A DNA stretch of 64,000 nt from Prolixibacteraceae bacterium (GCA_021740385.1 JAIOZY010000011.1:22387-86386), one strand, 5' to 3'; shown: positions 1 through 10,341, counted from the first letter of the stretch. Numbers and translations are program-made. Notes: generated from the sequence alone by a model not told the origin.

Positions 1-48
1 CAATATATCGGGTAATAAACATGTAACTTTTTTGTTCAAAGATACAAT

Positions 49-102
49 TTTTTACGGTTGGCCGTAAAAAATAGGCTTAATTTTTATGGTCAACCGTAAA
101 AA
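49..102. promoter_or_regulatory. Tandem pair of 22-bp palindromes
   Basis: Two palindromes of identical length lie at 49-70 (TTTTTACGG-TTGG-CCGTAAAAA) and 81-102 (TTTTTATGG-TCAA-CCGTAAAAA). They match at 18 of 22 positions and their centres are 32 bp apart, about three helical turns. They sit just past the 3' end of the minus-strand ABC gene and could be operators for a gene left of the window, or a pair of weak transcription-terminating hairpins. The equal length and phasing favour a dimeric regulator, but no regulator gene is visible beside them. Confidence 0.45.
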
Positions 103-141
103 TTCAAGATAATTAATTTTGAATACAGGAAATATAAACCA

Positions 142-3100
142 TTAGTCTTTTTTCCCTTTAATGAAAGCCATGGGGTTTTCGTAAATCCGGTCACGCTTTT
201 TGGTTAATCTTAACAAGCGCCAGTTTTCGAAAAAGCCCGATGCTTTCCGGAACAAGTCGAAATACAATGCCACCGTTAAAATAAATGTGAAAACCCACAT
301 TACCAACACGTTGAAAAGAATAGTGCCAATTTTAATTTTTCCAACAAACTTGCAGGGGGCATAAAAATGGGCACGCCCGTTGCGGTATCTTGGTTCGCGG
401 TAAACCGGCTCATCAACCTGAACAATGTGATCATCGATTATTTGCAGGCGGTTAAACGAATAGGTATTACGTACCAGCGACTCGAGTTTTTTATTCAGGT
501 GTTTATTTTTAAAGGCTAATAGTTCATTGCTGCCACCCATTTCTTCGGCCAAAGCAAGGTACTTTTTGTCAATCAGGGCAGTTACCCTGTTGTATTTGTC
601 TCGGTAATAATCACTTACCTTCTCAAGACAACGGTTATAGTTTTCTGTTTTATCGGGAATAAAAGGCTGCAAGGCCAGCGAGCGGACTTCAGTAAAAATC
701 GAATCGGGCCCATCTGTAAACCATTCAACCATGTCGTCGAATGAATTTTCTATAACGGGAACAAATTCCAAAGCGTCACGGGCTTTACCTTCGCGCGTGT
801 AACGGTTATAAAAACTGATATGCTTTTCAACCTCGGGAACCCAGTAAAAGGTTTTAAAACTGTATTCGTTTTTCTGTTTCTCAAAGTTATAGAATGCTTT
901 CTGGTAGTCATTGTTTTTGAACCTGTCAACTGCCAACGCTTCGTAAGACCACCGCGAGGCCATTACATCGCCAAGTATTGGGGTACGGTCGTGGCTGCTC
1001 ATTGACGGGTGCATTTTGTTAAAATCGACAATCATGCCGCCAAAAAGCATCAAGGGCACCAGTAAAAGGGGAATAGCAACATAAATCGACACGATTGAAC
1101 TGAGCCCTGCCGACAAATTAAGCCCCAGCAAATTGGCCAGGCAGGCCGTACTGAACAATATAATCCAGGTTGAAAGGGTTAACCCTTCTATTTCAAGCAC
1201 CAAATTACCAATCAGCACAAAACCAATAACCTGTATGGCCGATATAAAAAACAAAAGCGCAATTTTTGACATGATGTACGCCCCCCTGCTCAGATTCAGG
1301 AATTGTTCGCGTTTCAATATTTTTCGATCCTTAAAAATCTCATCGGCACTCAGGCTTAAGCCTAAAAACAGAACCACCACCATGCTCATAAAAAGGAACG
1401 AGGGAATATTGTCGTTTTCGGCAAAACTGTATTGTCCCGAGGGTGAAAATTTTGAGAAGAAACCCAGTATAAGCGCGAGCACAGGTGCCTCGAGCAGGGC
1501 CAGGGTAAGGTATTGTTTGTTTGCAATTTTTTTAAACAAATCGCGTTTCAGGAAAAGTTTCAATTGCTTAAACCATTTTGGTTTTTTATAAACAACCTCG
1601 GGAAGTTTTTCCTGCTCCACCGGGTTACTGTGCATAAAATCGACCACCCTCGGTTCAACCTTTTCTTTGTAACGCTTATACCAATCTTCGGGTGAAATTT
1701 TTCGCCGCCTGAGGCTCTTTCCAAAGGGGTCAACCATGCGTTCGGCAATAATTTTCAGCGGCTGTTCGGTTTTTACATTCCCGCAGGTAGGGCATTCGCT
1801 TTGTTCGGGGTTAATGTAATTGGCTTCGGTTTTGAAATAAGTCACTGCTTCTATGGGATTGCCGAAAAAGACGGCCCGCCCCCCTTTGTCGAGCACAATC
1901 ATGCGATCAAACAATTTATAAATATCGCTTCCGGGTTGATGAATATTCACAATAACCAATTTACCTTTCAGGCACTGCTTTTTCAGCAGGTAAATAATTT
2001 TTTCAGAATCGGCCGACGACAGTCCCGATGTGGGTTCGTCAACCAGCAATATCGAAGGTTCCCGCATAAGCTCAAGGACAATGTTTAACCTTTTCCGTTG
2101 CCCGCCGCTGAGAAACTTTTTCATGGGGTTTCCTACAACAAGGTCGCGGGCTTCAACCAGGTCGAAATCGGTTAACGACTGTTCAACAATGTGGTTAATT
2201 TCAGCATCGCTTTTATCACCAAAACAAAAGCGGGCATTGAATTCGAGGTTTTGGTAAACAGTAAGTTCCTCAAGAAGAAACTCATCCTGCGTTACATACC
2301 CAATGGCCCCTTTCAGTTTATCCTTATTCCGGGGGTCGTACAAATCGAACCCGTTAATGGTAATGCGCCCTTTTTGTGGTTTTTGCTTCCCGCACAAAAC
2401 ATTCAGAAGGGTTGTTTTTCCCACACCGCTTCCACCTAAAATACCAACCAGATCACCCGAACGCTCCTGGAAACTAACGGGATGTAAACCGTAAACCCTG
2501 CGGCTAAAACGGTATTCAACATTTTCAACATTCATCACAATGCGGGGTTTCCCCTTTTCCTGAATGAACCTTGATAAAATACTGCTGTAATAAATGGGTA
2601 TAATGCGTGATGTACGCAAAATGCCCCCTTGCGGGAATACATACAAACGCTGTTGTGAAAGACGGTGGCCATTGAGGTACATGTTACGTGGCCCCCAGTA
2701 CTTAAAAAAGAAAGTATTGATGCTTTTAACGCGAATAAGCTCCAGTTCAACTTCCATGTGTTCGCGGAAAAGGTGTTTTACCGCGGGGTCGTGGTATGTT
2801 TCGTTGCCGTTAACAACAAACAATATACTTTTGTCGGTTACTTTATTGATTGAATACAGATAAAACCGTACCAGGTTCTGGTACTCGCCCGGGTCGACTT
2901 TTAACCCGCGTGAAACATTATTCACAATTTTAAGGTCGAACTTATTTACCCCACCGGGGCGACGGATAAAATTGAGCAACTGAACGATGATCATGAAACG
3001 GGAACCGAGGTTAAACTGCTCGACAGACCGGGCACAAATGTCTTCCAACAGCTTATGGTTGATCTTTTTATCGCCCTGGCCCTGATCGTGATACAACAAA

Positions 3101-3294
3101 GCCCTATTCTCAACATGAAAATAATTCAGGCTGTCGGTATAAAACGTCATGTACTTTTCAACCATATCGTTGCTGAAATTTTCTTTCAGGTACGATTCTA
3201 CCAAAACTCTGGAGTTTTCGCTGTTTTCCTGATCCTGGGAATCGGTAATGATCGCAAAAAGTTTAATAAGTGTATCAATAATGCCTTCGTACAT
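142..3294 (-). CDS. ABC-2 type transporter, ATPase-permease fusion (ABCG-like)
   Basis: This 1050-residue protein carries ATPase and membrane parts in one chain. The N-terminal ~250 residues are helical and resemble a TerB-like domain (inference). The ATPase follows, with Walker A GGSGVGKTT near residue 290, signature LSGGQRKR and Walker B ILLVDEPTSGL, the arrangement and signature wording of the ABCG/White group. A Cys pair (CPTCG) lies in the linker, then about six hydrophobic segments with a long soluble stretch before the last one. Such proteins are common in Bacteroidota and presumably export a lipid or other hydrophobic substrate across the inner membrane; the substrate is unknown. It is a single-gene unit, divergent from the GH16 gene. 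Confidence 0.85.
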   Translation of the reverse strand: MYEGIIDTLIKLFAIITDSQDQENSENSRVLVESYLKENFSNDMVEKYMTFYTDSLNYFHVENRALLYHDQGQGDKKINHKLLEDICARSVEQFNLGSRFMIIVQLLNFIRRPGGVNKFDLKIVNNVSRGLKVDPGEYQNLVRFYLYSINKVTDKSILFVVNGNETYHDPAVKHLFREHMEVELELIRVKSINTFFFKYWGPRNMYLNGHRLSQQRLYVFPQGGILRTSRIIPIYYSSILSRFIQEKGKPRIVMNVENVEYRFSRRVYGLHPVSFQERSGDLVGILGGSGVGKTTLLNVLCGKQKPQKGRITINGFDLYDPRNKDKLKGAIGYVTQDEFLLEELTVYQNLEFNARFCFGDKSDAEINHIVEQSLTDFDLVEARDLVVGNPMKKFLSGGQRKRLNIVLELMREPSILLVDEPTSGLSSADSEKIIYLLKKQCLKGKLVIVNIHQPGSDIYKLFDRMIVLDKGGRAVFFGNPIEAVTYFKTEANYINPEQSECPTCGNVKTEQPLKIIAERMVDPFGKSLRRRKISPEDWYKRYKEKVEPRVVDFMHSNPVEQEKLPEVVYKKPKWFKQLKLFLKRDLFKKIANKQYLTLALLEAPVLALILGFFSKFSPSGQYSFAENDNIPSFLFMSMVVVLFLGLSLSADEIFKDRKILKREQFLNLSRGAYIMSKIALLFFISAIQVIGFVLIGNLVLEIEGLTLSTWIILFSTACLANLLGLNLSAGLSSIVSIYVAIPLLLVPLMLFGGMIVDFNKMHPSMSSHDRTPILGDVMASRWSYEALAVDRFKNNDYQKAFYNFEKQKNEYSFKTFYWVPEVEKHISFYNRYTREGKARDALEFVPVIENSFDDMVEWFTDGPDSIFTEVRSLALQPFIPDKTENYNRCLEKVSDYYRDKYNRVTALIDKKYLALAEEMGGSNELLAFKNKHLNKKLESLVRNTYSFNRLQIIDDHIVQVDEPVYREPRYRNGRAHFYAPCKFVGKIKIGTILFNVLVMWVFTFILTVALYFDLFRKASGFFENWRLLRLTKKRDRIYENPMAFIKGKKD

Positions 3295-3588
3295 AAAACG
3301 ATCCTGACTTAAAAATAATTTTCAATTTTCTATTTTAAAAAAAACTGCTCCAACATAACTTCCTCCCGATTAATGCCGATAAAATTAATCATTCAGAAGT
3401 AAAATTTTTCAAATGATATAAAATAAATCCCTATTGCTATTAAGAATTAACCAAAGCCGTTTTTCAATGTTTGCCCGAAGCAATTTTTTTGAAAAAAAAC
3501 TCATCAAAAACTCATCAAAAACGTTTATAAAACAAGAAACCCATTTAATTTGGATATTTTCGGAATTATAAAATTTAAAAAAGCAACA

Positions 3589-5718
3589 ATGAAACTTATT
3601 TTTTGGGCATCCATAACGCTGTTCTTATTGTCAGCATCAAACACAATGGCCCAAACATACAACCTGGTTTGGGAAGACAATTTCGATGGGGAATTGCTAA
3701 ACCCGGCATACTGGAATATTGAGCAAAACGAGGGTATTTGGAATACCGGCGGCAACCAGGAATTGCAATATTACCGGAAAGAAAACGTTAGCGTTGGCGA
3801 TGATGGTGAAGGAAACAACTGCCTCATTCTAACAGCGAAAGAGGAAGATTACAAGGGTTATCAATTTACATCGGGCAGGGTAAACACCAAGGGCAAATTT
3901 GCTTTTAAACGCGGCAAACTCGAGGCCATGATCAAAATTCCCGACCTTGCCAACGGGCTTTGGCCGGCTTTCTGGACACTGGGTTATACGCCAACCGGCT
4001 GGCCCGATTGTGGCGAAATTGACGTGCTCGAAATGGGCCATGCGGCCGGCATAGCTGCCGGGCAGCAAAACAGTTTTATCGGGTCGCACATGTTCTGGGG
4101 GCCCTACCCACGCGACTATGGCGGCGAATTTGTTGCGCCCAACGATTTGTCAACAGGCTATTTCAAACATTCCGTAATCTGGACCGAAAGTCTCATATCG
4201 GTCTATTTCAACGATGCCGAAACGCCTTACTTCAGCATGGAAATTACCGGCGACGATACCGAAGAATACCGCAATTTTCAACACTACATCCTTTTTAACA
4301 TGGCTGTTGGGGGTTCGCTGCCCGGCATTTACGATGCTGCCGGCATTACAGCACCTCTTCCGGCCAATATGTATATCGACTGGGTAAAAGTTTACCAGCA
4401 AACCGGCAACGAAGATTTTGCCTCAACAGAACTCGAAATATTTGGTACTTACGGCATTTTTCAGGAAAAAAGTTCCACCGATATGTTCCTTGAAGCAGGC
4501 TACGACTTGCAGGTTGAAACCGTTGGCACAACTACAAATAATGATGAAACGCCCGTTTACGGTTCCGATGTATTGTCGTACAAACTTGAGACCGGTCAGG
4601 ATTACGAAATAAAACTTTCGTCGGTAGTGTCGCGTAACATGACAAATTACGCCAACGGTAGCATTCAATTTTACATGAAAACCGATTCGAATGATCCGTT
4701 TGTTGTTGGCATTTCCGATACCCTGAACAATGAAGCATTCATAACACTTACAAGTGAATCGGAACAAGATATTGCACGCGACAACACCTGGCAGGCCGTA
4801 AGTATAAACCTTTCAGGACTGGATAACAACATTAACCTTGATGCCCTGAAAGAAATGCTTTTTATCAGGGGAGCATCATCTTCAGAAAGTACAATTTCGA
4901 TTGATGAAGTGATATACAGTGAAACTGAACCCGTAAGCGGCATTTATGGAATTTATACAAATAACCCGGCCATTACCGAAAAATTTGAAATCGATAATAT
5001 AAACGGCCATTTGTACAATTGGGACAATACGGTTCAGTTTAACGACAATATTCCTGCTTACGAGGGGGAAGATGTTTTATCGTTTATCTCACGGGGCGGT
5101 GCCGGATGGTGGGGCTGGGGAATTTTCTCCGACAACCCGCTTAATTTGACGCACTTTTCCGAAGGGTACCTTCACCTGTCACTCAATACACAAAGTACCG
5201 AAACATTTACCATTGCCATTCAAGGGGCAAACGATACACAGGGAGAAGTTTTGTTTCAGAACGGCAATGACCCTTACGGATTCGAACGTAACGGCACCTG
5301 GCACCAACTGATTATACCAATGGCCGATTTAATTGCCGGCGGGCTCGACCTTTCAGCCTGTGGAAACATCCTTACCATGTCGGGTGGAACCATTAACGGC
5401 CTGGCCATTGACGATGTTTACTTGTCTGAAAGCCCCGAACCGATGGAAAACCTGCTTGTAAATTCTTCGGAAATACGATCACTTTCGCCCAATTACCCGG
5501 ACATCAATTACTCGTCAAAAACAAGAATGTTGGAAATATCGGGATTAAAGGGAGATGAAATTGTATCGATATTGAACCTGAGCGGCCAACGGGTATATTC
5601 CTCAAGCCAACACGATAAACAAATCCAATTTTTTTTAAAGGACACACAAGCCCGTGCATTAATCATACAATTAACAACCCCCAAGGGAGTACATGTTGAA
5701 AAAATCATTGTTTATTGA
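3589..5718 (+). CDS. Secreted GH16 beta-glucanase with T9SS sorting domain
   Basis: The product is a secreted endo-beta-glucanase of family GH16 (laminarinase/lichenase type) that would hydrolyse beta-1,3 or mixed-linked glucans. A signal peptide (MKLIFWASITLFLLSASN...MAQ) begins at the ATG at 3589; an in-frame TTG at 3550 would add 13 residues ahead of it and is less likely. The catalytic motif GEIDVLE (nucleophile and acid/base Glu separated by I-D-V-L) is near residue 145, and the GH16 domain ends around YIDWVKVYQQ near residue 270. Two further beta-rich carbohydrate-binding-like segments follow, then a ~75-residue C-terminal T9SS type A sorting domain (ILNLSGQRVYSS..., ending KIIVY). Secretion by the type IX system is therefore expected. 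Confidence 0.9.
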   Translation: MKLIFWASITLFLLSASNTMAQTYNLVWEDNFDGELLNPAYWNIEQNEGIWNTGGNQELQYYRKENVSVGDDGEGNNCLILTAKEEDYKGYQFTSGRVNTKGKFAFKRGKLEAMIKIPDLANGLWPAFWTLGYTPTGWPDCGEIDVLEMGHAAGIAAGQQNSFIGSHMFWGPYPRDYGGEFVAPNDLSTGYFKHSVIWTESLISVYFNDAETPYFSMEITGDDTEEYRNFQHYILFNMAVGGSLPGIYDAAGITAPLPANMYIDWVKVYQQTGNEDFASTELEIFGTYGIFQEKSSTDMFLEAGYDLQVETVGTTTNNDETPVYGSDVLSYKLETGQDYEIKLSSVVSRNMTNYANGSIQFYMKTDSNDPFVVGISDTLNNEAFITLTSESEQDIARDNTWQAVSINLSGLDNNINLDALKEMLFIRGASSSESTISIDEVIYSETEPVSGIYGIYTNNPAITEKFEIDNINGHLYNWDNTVQFNDNIPAYEGEDVLSFISRGGAGWWGWGIFSDNPLNLTHFSEGYLHLSLNTQSTETFTIAIQGANDTQGEVLFQNGNDPYGFERNGTWHQLIIPMADLIAGGLDLSACGNILTMSGGTINGLAIDDVYLSESPEPMENLLVNSSEIRSLSPNYPDINYSSKTRMLEISGLKGDEIVSILNLSGQRVYSSSQHDKQIQFFLKDTQARALIIQLTTPKGVHVEKIIVY

Positions 5719-5737
5719 ATAAAACCGACAATAGGCA

Positions 5738-5795
5738 TTTTACCTATAAGGAAAAGTTTTCATATATTTGCGGAAAGTTTTACTTATAAGAAAAA
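5738..5795 (+). promoter_or_regulatory. Promoter with two operator-like repeats
   Basis: An imperfect palindrome TTTTACCTATAAGGAAAA (5738-5755) recurs as TTTTACTTATAAGAAAAA (5778-5795), exactly 40 bp on. A Bacteroidota -7 box TATATTTG (5763-5770, consensus TAnnTTTG) lies between them. The second copy covers the expected transcription start up to the ATG of the ATPase gene, and the first covers the -33 region. This is the layout expected for a repressor acting on both sides of the -7 box. The regulator is not identified. Confidence 0.55.
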
Positions 5796-7009
5796 TGAAA
5801 GAAAAACCATATATTAAGCGTCCGCTTTATTTTAATAGAATTGAACCCTATATTGATACTGGTTTGATCAAAGTTTTAACGGGACAACGCAGGGTTGGTA
5901 AAAGCTATATTTTATTGCAGGTAATGGATGAAATCCACAAACGTAATCCTTCGGCAAACATCATTTATATAAATAAAGAAGATTATCAATTCGAAAGCAT
6001 AAAAGACCACAATGCGCTTATGGATTATCTTTCCATGTATCGTAAAAAAGGAGAAAAGCAATACTTGTTTATTGATGAAGTTCAAGAAATTTCGAATTTT
6101 GAGCTGGCATTAAGGAGCCTGTTATCAGTTGATAGTTGGGATATTTATATTACCGGGAGTAATGCAACACTTTTATCTGGTGAATTAGCAACACTTTTAA
6201 GCGGACGAACAATACAAATAACTATACACTCATTGTTGTATCCCGAATTTATTCAATTTCATCGGTTGGAAGATAGTCCAGAATCATTATTAAAATATAT
6301 CCGTTGGGGAGGTATGCCGCATTTAATAAATCTCCCAAAAAATGATGCCATTGTATATGAATATCTAAGAAATATTCAGAATACCATAATTTTGCGAGAT
6401 ATTGTTGCCCGTTTTAACATTCGCAATGTTAGTTTTCTGCAAAACCTGATAAATTATCTGGCAGATATTACAGGGAGCATATTATCTGCTAAACGAATCA
6501 GTGATTATCTAAAGTCACAACGTATAAATCTTTCACCAAAACTTGTATTAGAATACCTTTCCTTTTTGGAATCTGTCTTTTTAATTGAAAGGGCAAAACG
6601 TATGGAAGTAGAAGGAAAAAAAATATTTGAAGTAGGTGATAAATTTTATTTCGAGGATATAGGCATGAGACATGCGATTATACCTTTTCAACAAAAAGAC
6701 ATTGGAAAAACACTCGAAAACATTGTTTATCATCATTTAATAGCTGCCGGACATGCTGTTTTCGTGGGGAAATACCGGGACAAAGAAATTGATTTTGTGG
6801 CTGTAAAAAGAGAAAATAAATCATACATACAGGTAGCTTACCTTATTGCAGATGAAAAAACACATGAGCGTGAATTTGGAAACCTATTATCCATTCCTGA
6901 TAATTGCCCCAAAATGGTAATAAGTATGGACGAACAAGCTACCGGAAATTATAAGGGCATTGAACATTTATCAATCAGAAAATTTCTGACAAGAAATTAT
7001 GATTATTAA
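5795..7009 (+). CDS. AAA ATPase with DUF4143 domain
   Basis: This 404-residue ATPase belongs to the AAA_14/DUF4143 family. Walker A is GQRRVGKSY near residue 33, Walker B is YLFIDEVQE near residue 90, and a sensor motif ITGSNATLLSGE follows. The middle has a winged-helix-like stretch (RISDYLKSQ...LEYLSFLESVFLIERAKR). The C-terminus carries the PD-(D/E)XK-like strand EIDFVAV...YIQVAY, in which Q replaces the usual Glu before the last position. The first in-frame start, TTG at 5768, lies inside the -7 box, so the ATG at 5795 is preferred. Its cellular role is unknown; family members often sit alone as here. Confidence 0.85.
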   Translation: MKEKPYIKRPLYFNRIEPYIDTGLIKVLTGQRRVGKSYILLQVMDEIHKRNPSANIIYINKEDYQFESIKDHNALMDYLSMYRKKGEKQYLFIDEVQEISNFELALRSLLSVDSWDIYITGSNATLLSGELATLLSGRTIQITIHSLLYPEFIQFHRLEDSPESLLKYIRWGGMPHLINLPKNDAIVYEYLRNIQNTIILRDIVARFNIRNVSFLQNLINYLADITGSILSAKRISDYLKSQRINLSPKLVLEYLSFLESVFLIERAKRMEVEGKKIFEVGDKFYFEDIGMRHAIIPFQQKDIGKTLENIVYHHLIAAGHAVFVGKYRDKEIDFVAVKRENKSYIQVAYLIADEKTHEREFGNLLSIPDNCPKMVISMDEQATGNYKGIEHLSIRKFLTRNYDY

Positions 7010-7020
7010 AGAAAAAAAAG

Positions 7021-7093
<73 letters not shown>

Positions 7094-7171
7094 GGGCTGC
7101 AAAAGTAAAAAATAATTTCGCGTTATCGTCAAAAAAAACGGGCAAAACAAGGTATCAATAAAAAAACCAGT

Positions 7172-7205
7172 TACATTTGTAACACGTTATTCACTTAAAG
7201 TGAAT
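7172..7205 (+). promoter_or_regulatory. Candidate -7 box and palindrome upstream of lipoprotein gene
   Basis: TACATTTG (7172-7179) matches the Bacteroidota -7 consensus TAnnTTTG. It is followed by the near-perfect palindrome ATTCACTTAAAGTGAAT (7189-7205), which would overlap the first transcribed bases. I see no convincing -33 TTTG at the right distance. The downstream gene starts at 7273. Confidence 0.35.
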
Positions 7206-7272
7206 TTGATACAGCAATCTTTTTCATCAATTTTTTAAATTTCAACTTGATTATAAAACATAATTTTTCACC

Positions 7273-8181
7273 ATGAAGAAATTCCATTTTTCCCTGATTC
7301 AACTTTTAACCATTGCCATGGTTATCCTGTTTCTCTCTTCGTGCCAGAAGTACAAGAAAGAAATAGAACAGTTAAATGCGGCACAAGACAGCATCCAGGA
7401 TATTGTTGACAACCGCAACGACATGATACTCGATTACGTGGTTTCGTTTAACGAAATACAGCAAAACCTCGATTCGATCAAGCGTGTGCAAAAGCTCGTT
7501 AATGTTAACCTCGACGAAAGCAATACCGAGATTCAAAAAAGTGAAAAAGACAAAATCATCAAAGACATTGCCCTGATAAACGACCTGTTGGAACAGAATA
7601 AGAAACTGGTAACCCAGTTGCAACGAAAGCTAAAAGCCAGTAATATAAAAAATGCCGAACTGGAACAAATGATCCAAAGCTATGTTGTGCAAATTGAAGA
7701 AAAGGACGCCGAAATTGCCGAACTAAGTGCACAAATCGGTAAAATGAAAATTAATATCTCAGAGTTGAACACAAAGGTTCAAAACCTTACAGAAGAGAGC
7801 AATCAACTGGAAGAAGAGAACCGGCAGAAAACGGAAATACTGAAAGAACAGGCCGAATTAATGAACACGGCATATTTCTGCTTTGGATCGAGAAAGGAGC
7901 TGCTTGAAAATAACATCGTGGAACGTAGCGGCGGCTTTATCGGGCTGGGGCAAACACTAAAACTGAAACCCGACTTTAACCAGGATTATTTCAATAAAAT
8001 TGATATACGTACCTTTTCGGAAATTGTATTGATGGTTAAAAAAGCCGAAGTAATTACCGTTCACCCCGACAGCGCATACCGTTTCGAAACAAACAACAAA
8101 ATTGTTGAACGTTTCATTATTGAAGAACCTACGGAATTTTGGAAAACATCAAAATACCTCGTCCTTCTCGTTCAGCCATAA
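7273..8181 (+). CDS. Coiled-coil lipoprotein, function unknown
   Basis: A 302-residue lipoprotein: the signal sequence ends in the lipobox LSSC at about residue 24. Residues ~30-200 form a long, nearly uninterrupted coiled coil rich in E, K, Q and N. A compact C-terminal domain (about 100 residues, AYFCFGSRKELLENNIVER...KYLVLLVQP) is conserved in many Bacteroidota lipoproteins of this architecture as I remember them, but I cannot name an activity. It probably sits in the outer or inner membrane facing the periplasm. It is a single-gene unit closed by a terminator. Confidence 0.75.
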   Translation: MKKFHFSLIQLLTIAMVILFLSSCQKYKKEIEQLNAAQDSIQDIVDNRNDMILDYVVSFNEIQQNLDSIKRVQKLVNVNLDESNTEIQKSEKDKIIKDIALINDLLEQNKKLVTQLQRKLKASNIKNAELEQMIQSYVVQIEEKDAEIAELSAQIGKMKINISELNTKVQNLTEESNQLEEENRQKTEILKEQAELMNTAYFCFGSRKELLENNIVERSGGFIGLGQTLKLKPDFNQDYFNKIDIRTFSEIVLMVKKAEVITVHPDSAYRFETNNKIVERFIIEEPTEFWKTSKYLVLLVQP

Positions 8182-8206
8182 AAAAAATTAAATTAAGCAC
8201 ACCAAC

Positions 8207-8241
8207 AACAGGCCTCTTTAATAAAAGCGGCCTGTTTTTTT
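8207..8241 (+). terminator. Intrinsic terminator after lipoprotein gene
   Basis: The stem AACAGGCC/GGCCTGTT (8207-8214 and 8229-8236) is extended inside by CTTT/AAAG and followed by a run of T ending at 8241. It lies 26 bp past the stop codon of the coiled-coil lipoprotein gene. Confidence 0.85.
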
Positions 8242-8341
8242 GTCATTTATAATAAAAAACCGTATATTTAGTTGATATAAAAATACATGACCATATAAGC
8301 TGTTTTATAACAACATTTTCACCAAGCTTGATCAGTTTTCG

Positions 8342-10332
8342 ATGGGGTAAATCAAAAAACATACTGCAAATTCAGGTCAGTTGTCGTACTTATTTTAATA
8401 CTGACCTTTTGGGGAAATTGCATATATGCACAGGAGCCCAATCTTGATTTTTACAGTCTCAACTTCGAACAACTTTCAAAAATAAAACTCGTAAGCGCCA
8501 CCAAAGCGGAACAAGATGCCGATAAAATACCTTCAACCATCAGACTTATTACAGAACAAGAAATTGAAGAACGGGGATATTTTACACTCGATGAAGCACT
8601 GTCGGACCTTCCCGGCTTTCAGTTCCGGAACATGATGAGTCAGAACAGCTACATTTTTCAACGGGGAATCCCCAATCAAAACAACCTCACGCTAATACTC
8701 ATTAACGGCGTACAGGTTAACGAGATAAACTCGGGCGGTTTTTATGGCGGCGGGCAATACAATTTATCAAACGTTGAACGCATTGAAGTGGTTTATGGTC
8801 CTGCATCGGTAGCCTACGGAACCAACGCCGTTTCGGGTATCATTAACATCATTACCAAAAAACCCGATAAAAGCCTGGGGAAAATTAGCGCCCTTTACGG
8901 TAACTTTAATACAACAAACGGGAATGTAATGTATAGCCACAACAATAAAGAAAACGGTTTGGGCTTTTTGGTCTCGGCCATGTTCAAGTCATCTGAAAAA
9001 GCCAACCTGAAAGGCGTTGCCGGGGATTATAACTGGACAAGCCTTCTCGATAACTACGAAAACGACTGTTCGTTCGACCTGGTATTACGCTACAAAAACC
9101 TCACATTTGGCACCAATTACATGAACAAGCAAAGCTCTACAGCCACTACCCGGAAAACGGTTGGCACATACTATAAAGACTTTGGTTCGCTTTGGAACAT
9201 CCAATTCATAAACAATTACCTGAAATACGACAAGGCTCTGAACAGCAAACTGCACCTTTCAGCAAATTTATACAACCGCAATGCCACGGTACTGAAAAAC
9301 TCGGTATATTATGTAACCGACACTTCGCAGGTTGGCTATTACCGCCCCAATAACCTTACCGGGATGGAGGGTGTTCTGCGTTACAATCCCAACAACATAA
9401 TTTCGGCAACGGGGGGTGTTCTTTTTGAATATGAGCAACTGGCCAACGGCCCCACACTAACGTACAGCAATTCATGCAATGTTGCCCCCCCAACCCCTGA
9501 AAAACCACCCATGCACAACAATTACCTCGTAAGTGCATTCATCGAACCTGAACTGGTGCTGTTAACAAACCTGGTTTTATCGGGTGGTATCCGGTTCGAC
9601 CAAAGCAGCATTTACCAACAGGTTTTTACCCCCAGTACCGGGTTAAAATACAACCTGAAAAACATATCGTTTGGGCTGCTGTATGCCGAGGCGTTCAGGG
9701 CCCCCAAACCATGGGACTACACCGACGGACTTGGCAACAAATTATTAATACCCGAAGAAATGAATTCGGTTGAGGCCAACATAACAGCATTTGCCGGAAA
9801 CAATTTTAAGTTCGATTTTTCTATGTACCGCAATTCGTTGAAAAACGGATTTGTAAAAGAATATACAGATGAGGGCTACCGATGGATAAACAGCAACGAA
9901 TTCCGCACCCTTGGGGCCGAACTGTTTTTGCGTTACTCTAACCGTTTTTTTCAAGCCCTGTTTAACTATTCCTACACCAACAGCACCGATGAAACCGGGG
10001 AAACGTTGCCCGAAATCAGCAAGCATTGCGCCAATGCCATGGTTACTGTTCCTATTGTTAAAAAAATAAAAATTAACCTAAGGGCCAATTATGCCGGCAA
10101 GCGGAAAAACCCCAAAACCATTGCTGCAACCAATTCCGATTACATTGACCCATACCTGGTTTTTAACAGCACCATTACGTGGAAACCCAACAGTGCATTA
10201 ACGCTACAACTTATTGGCAAAAATATTTTTAACAGCGAATATTACCACACATCTAACAAAACGCCTGACCGTTACCGGCAGGCACAGCGAACAATTATGC
10301 TAAAGGTGGGCTATTCGTTTTACAATAACTAA
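8342..10332 (+). CDS. TonB-dependent receptor, start disrupted by apparent -1 in G run
   Basis: An outer-membrane TonB-dependent receptor. The plug domain (e.g. LPGFQFRN, NVERIEVVYGPASVAYGTNAVSGIINIITKK) and a barrel of roughly 450 residues, ending GYSFYNN, are clear. The plug homology begins well upstream of the first in-frame ATG (8632): from 8347 the frame reads a signal peptide (KFRSVVVLILILTFWGNC IYAQ) and plug start, yet that frame has no ATG, GTG or TTG. The ATG at 8342 is one base out of frame. Adding one G to the GGGG run at 8344-8347 would give MGVNQKTYCKFRS... joined to the signal peptide. Either a sequencing error or a real frameshift is possible. It lies 9 bp before the YfiR kinase gene and is probably its partner. 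Confidence 0.8.
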
Positions 10333-10341
10333 AGCTGCAAA

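Noticed and set aside
3550..3588. TTG start for the GH16 gene
   Set aside because: It would place 13 residues before a well-formed signal peptide; the ATG at 3589 fits secretion better.
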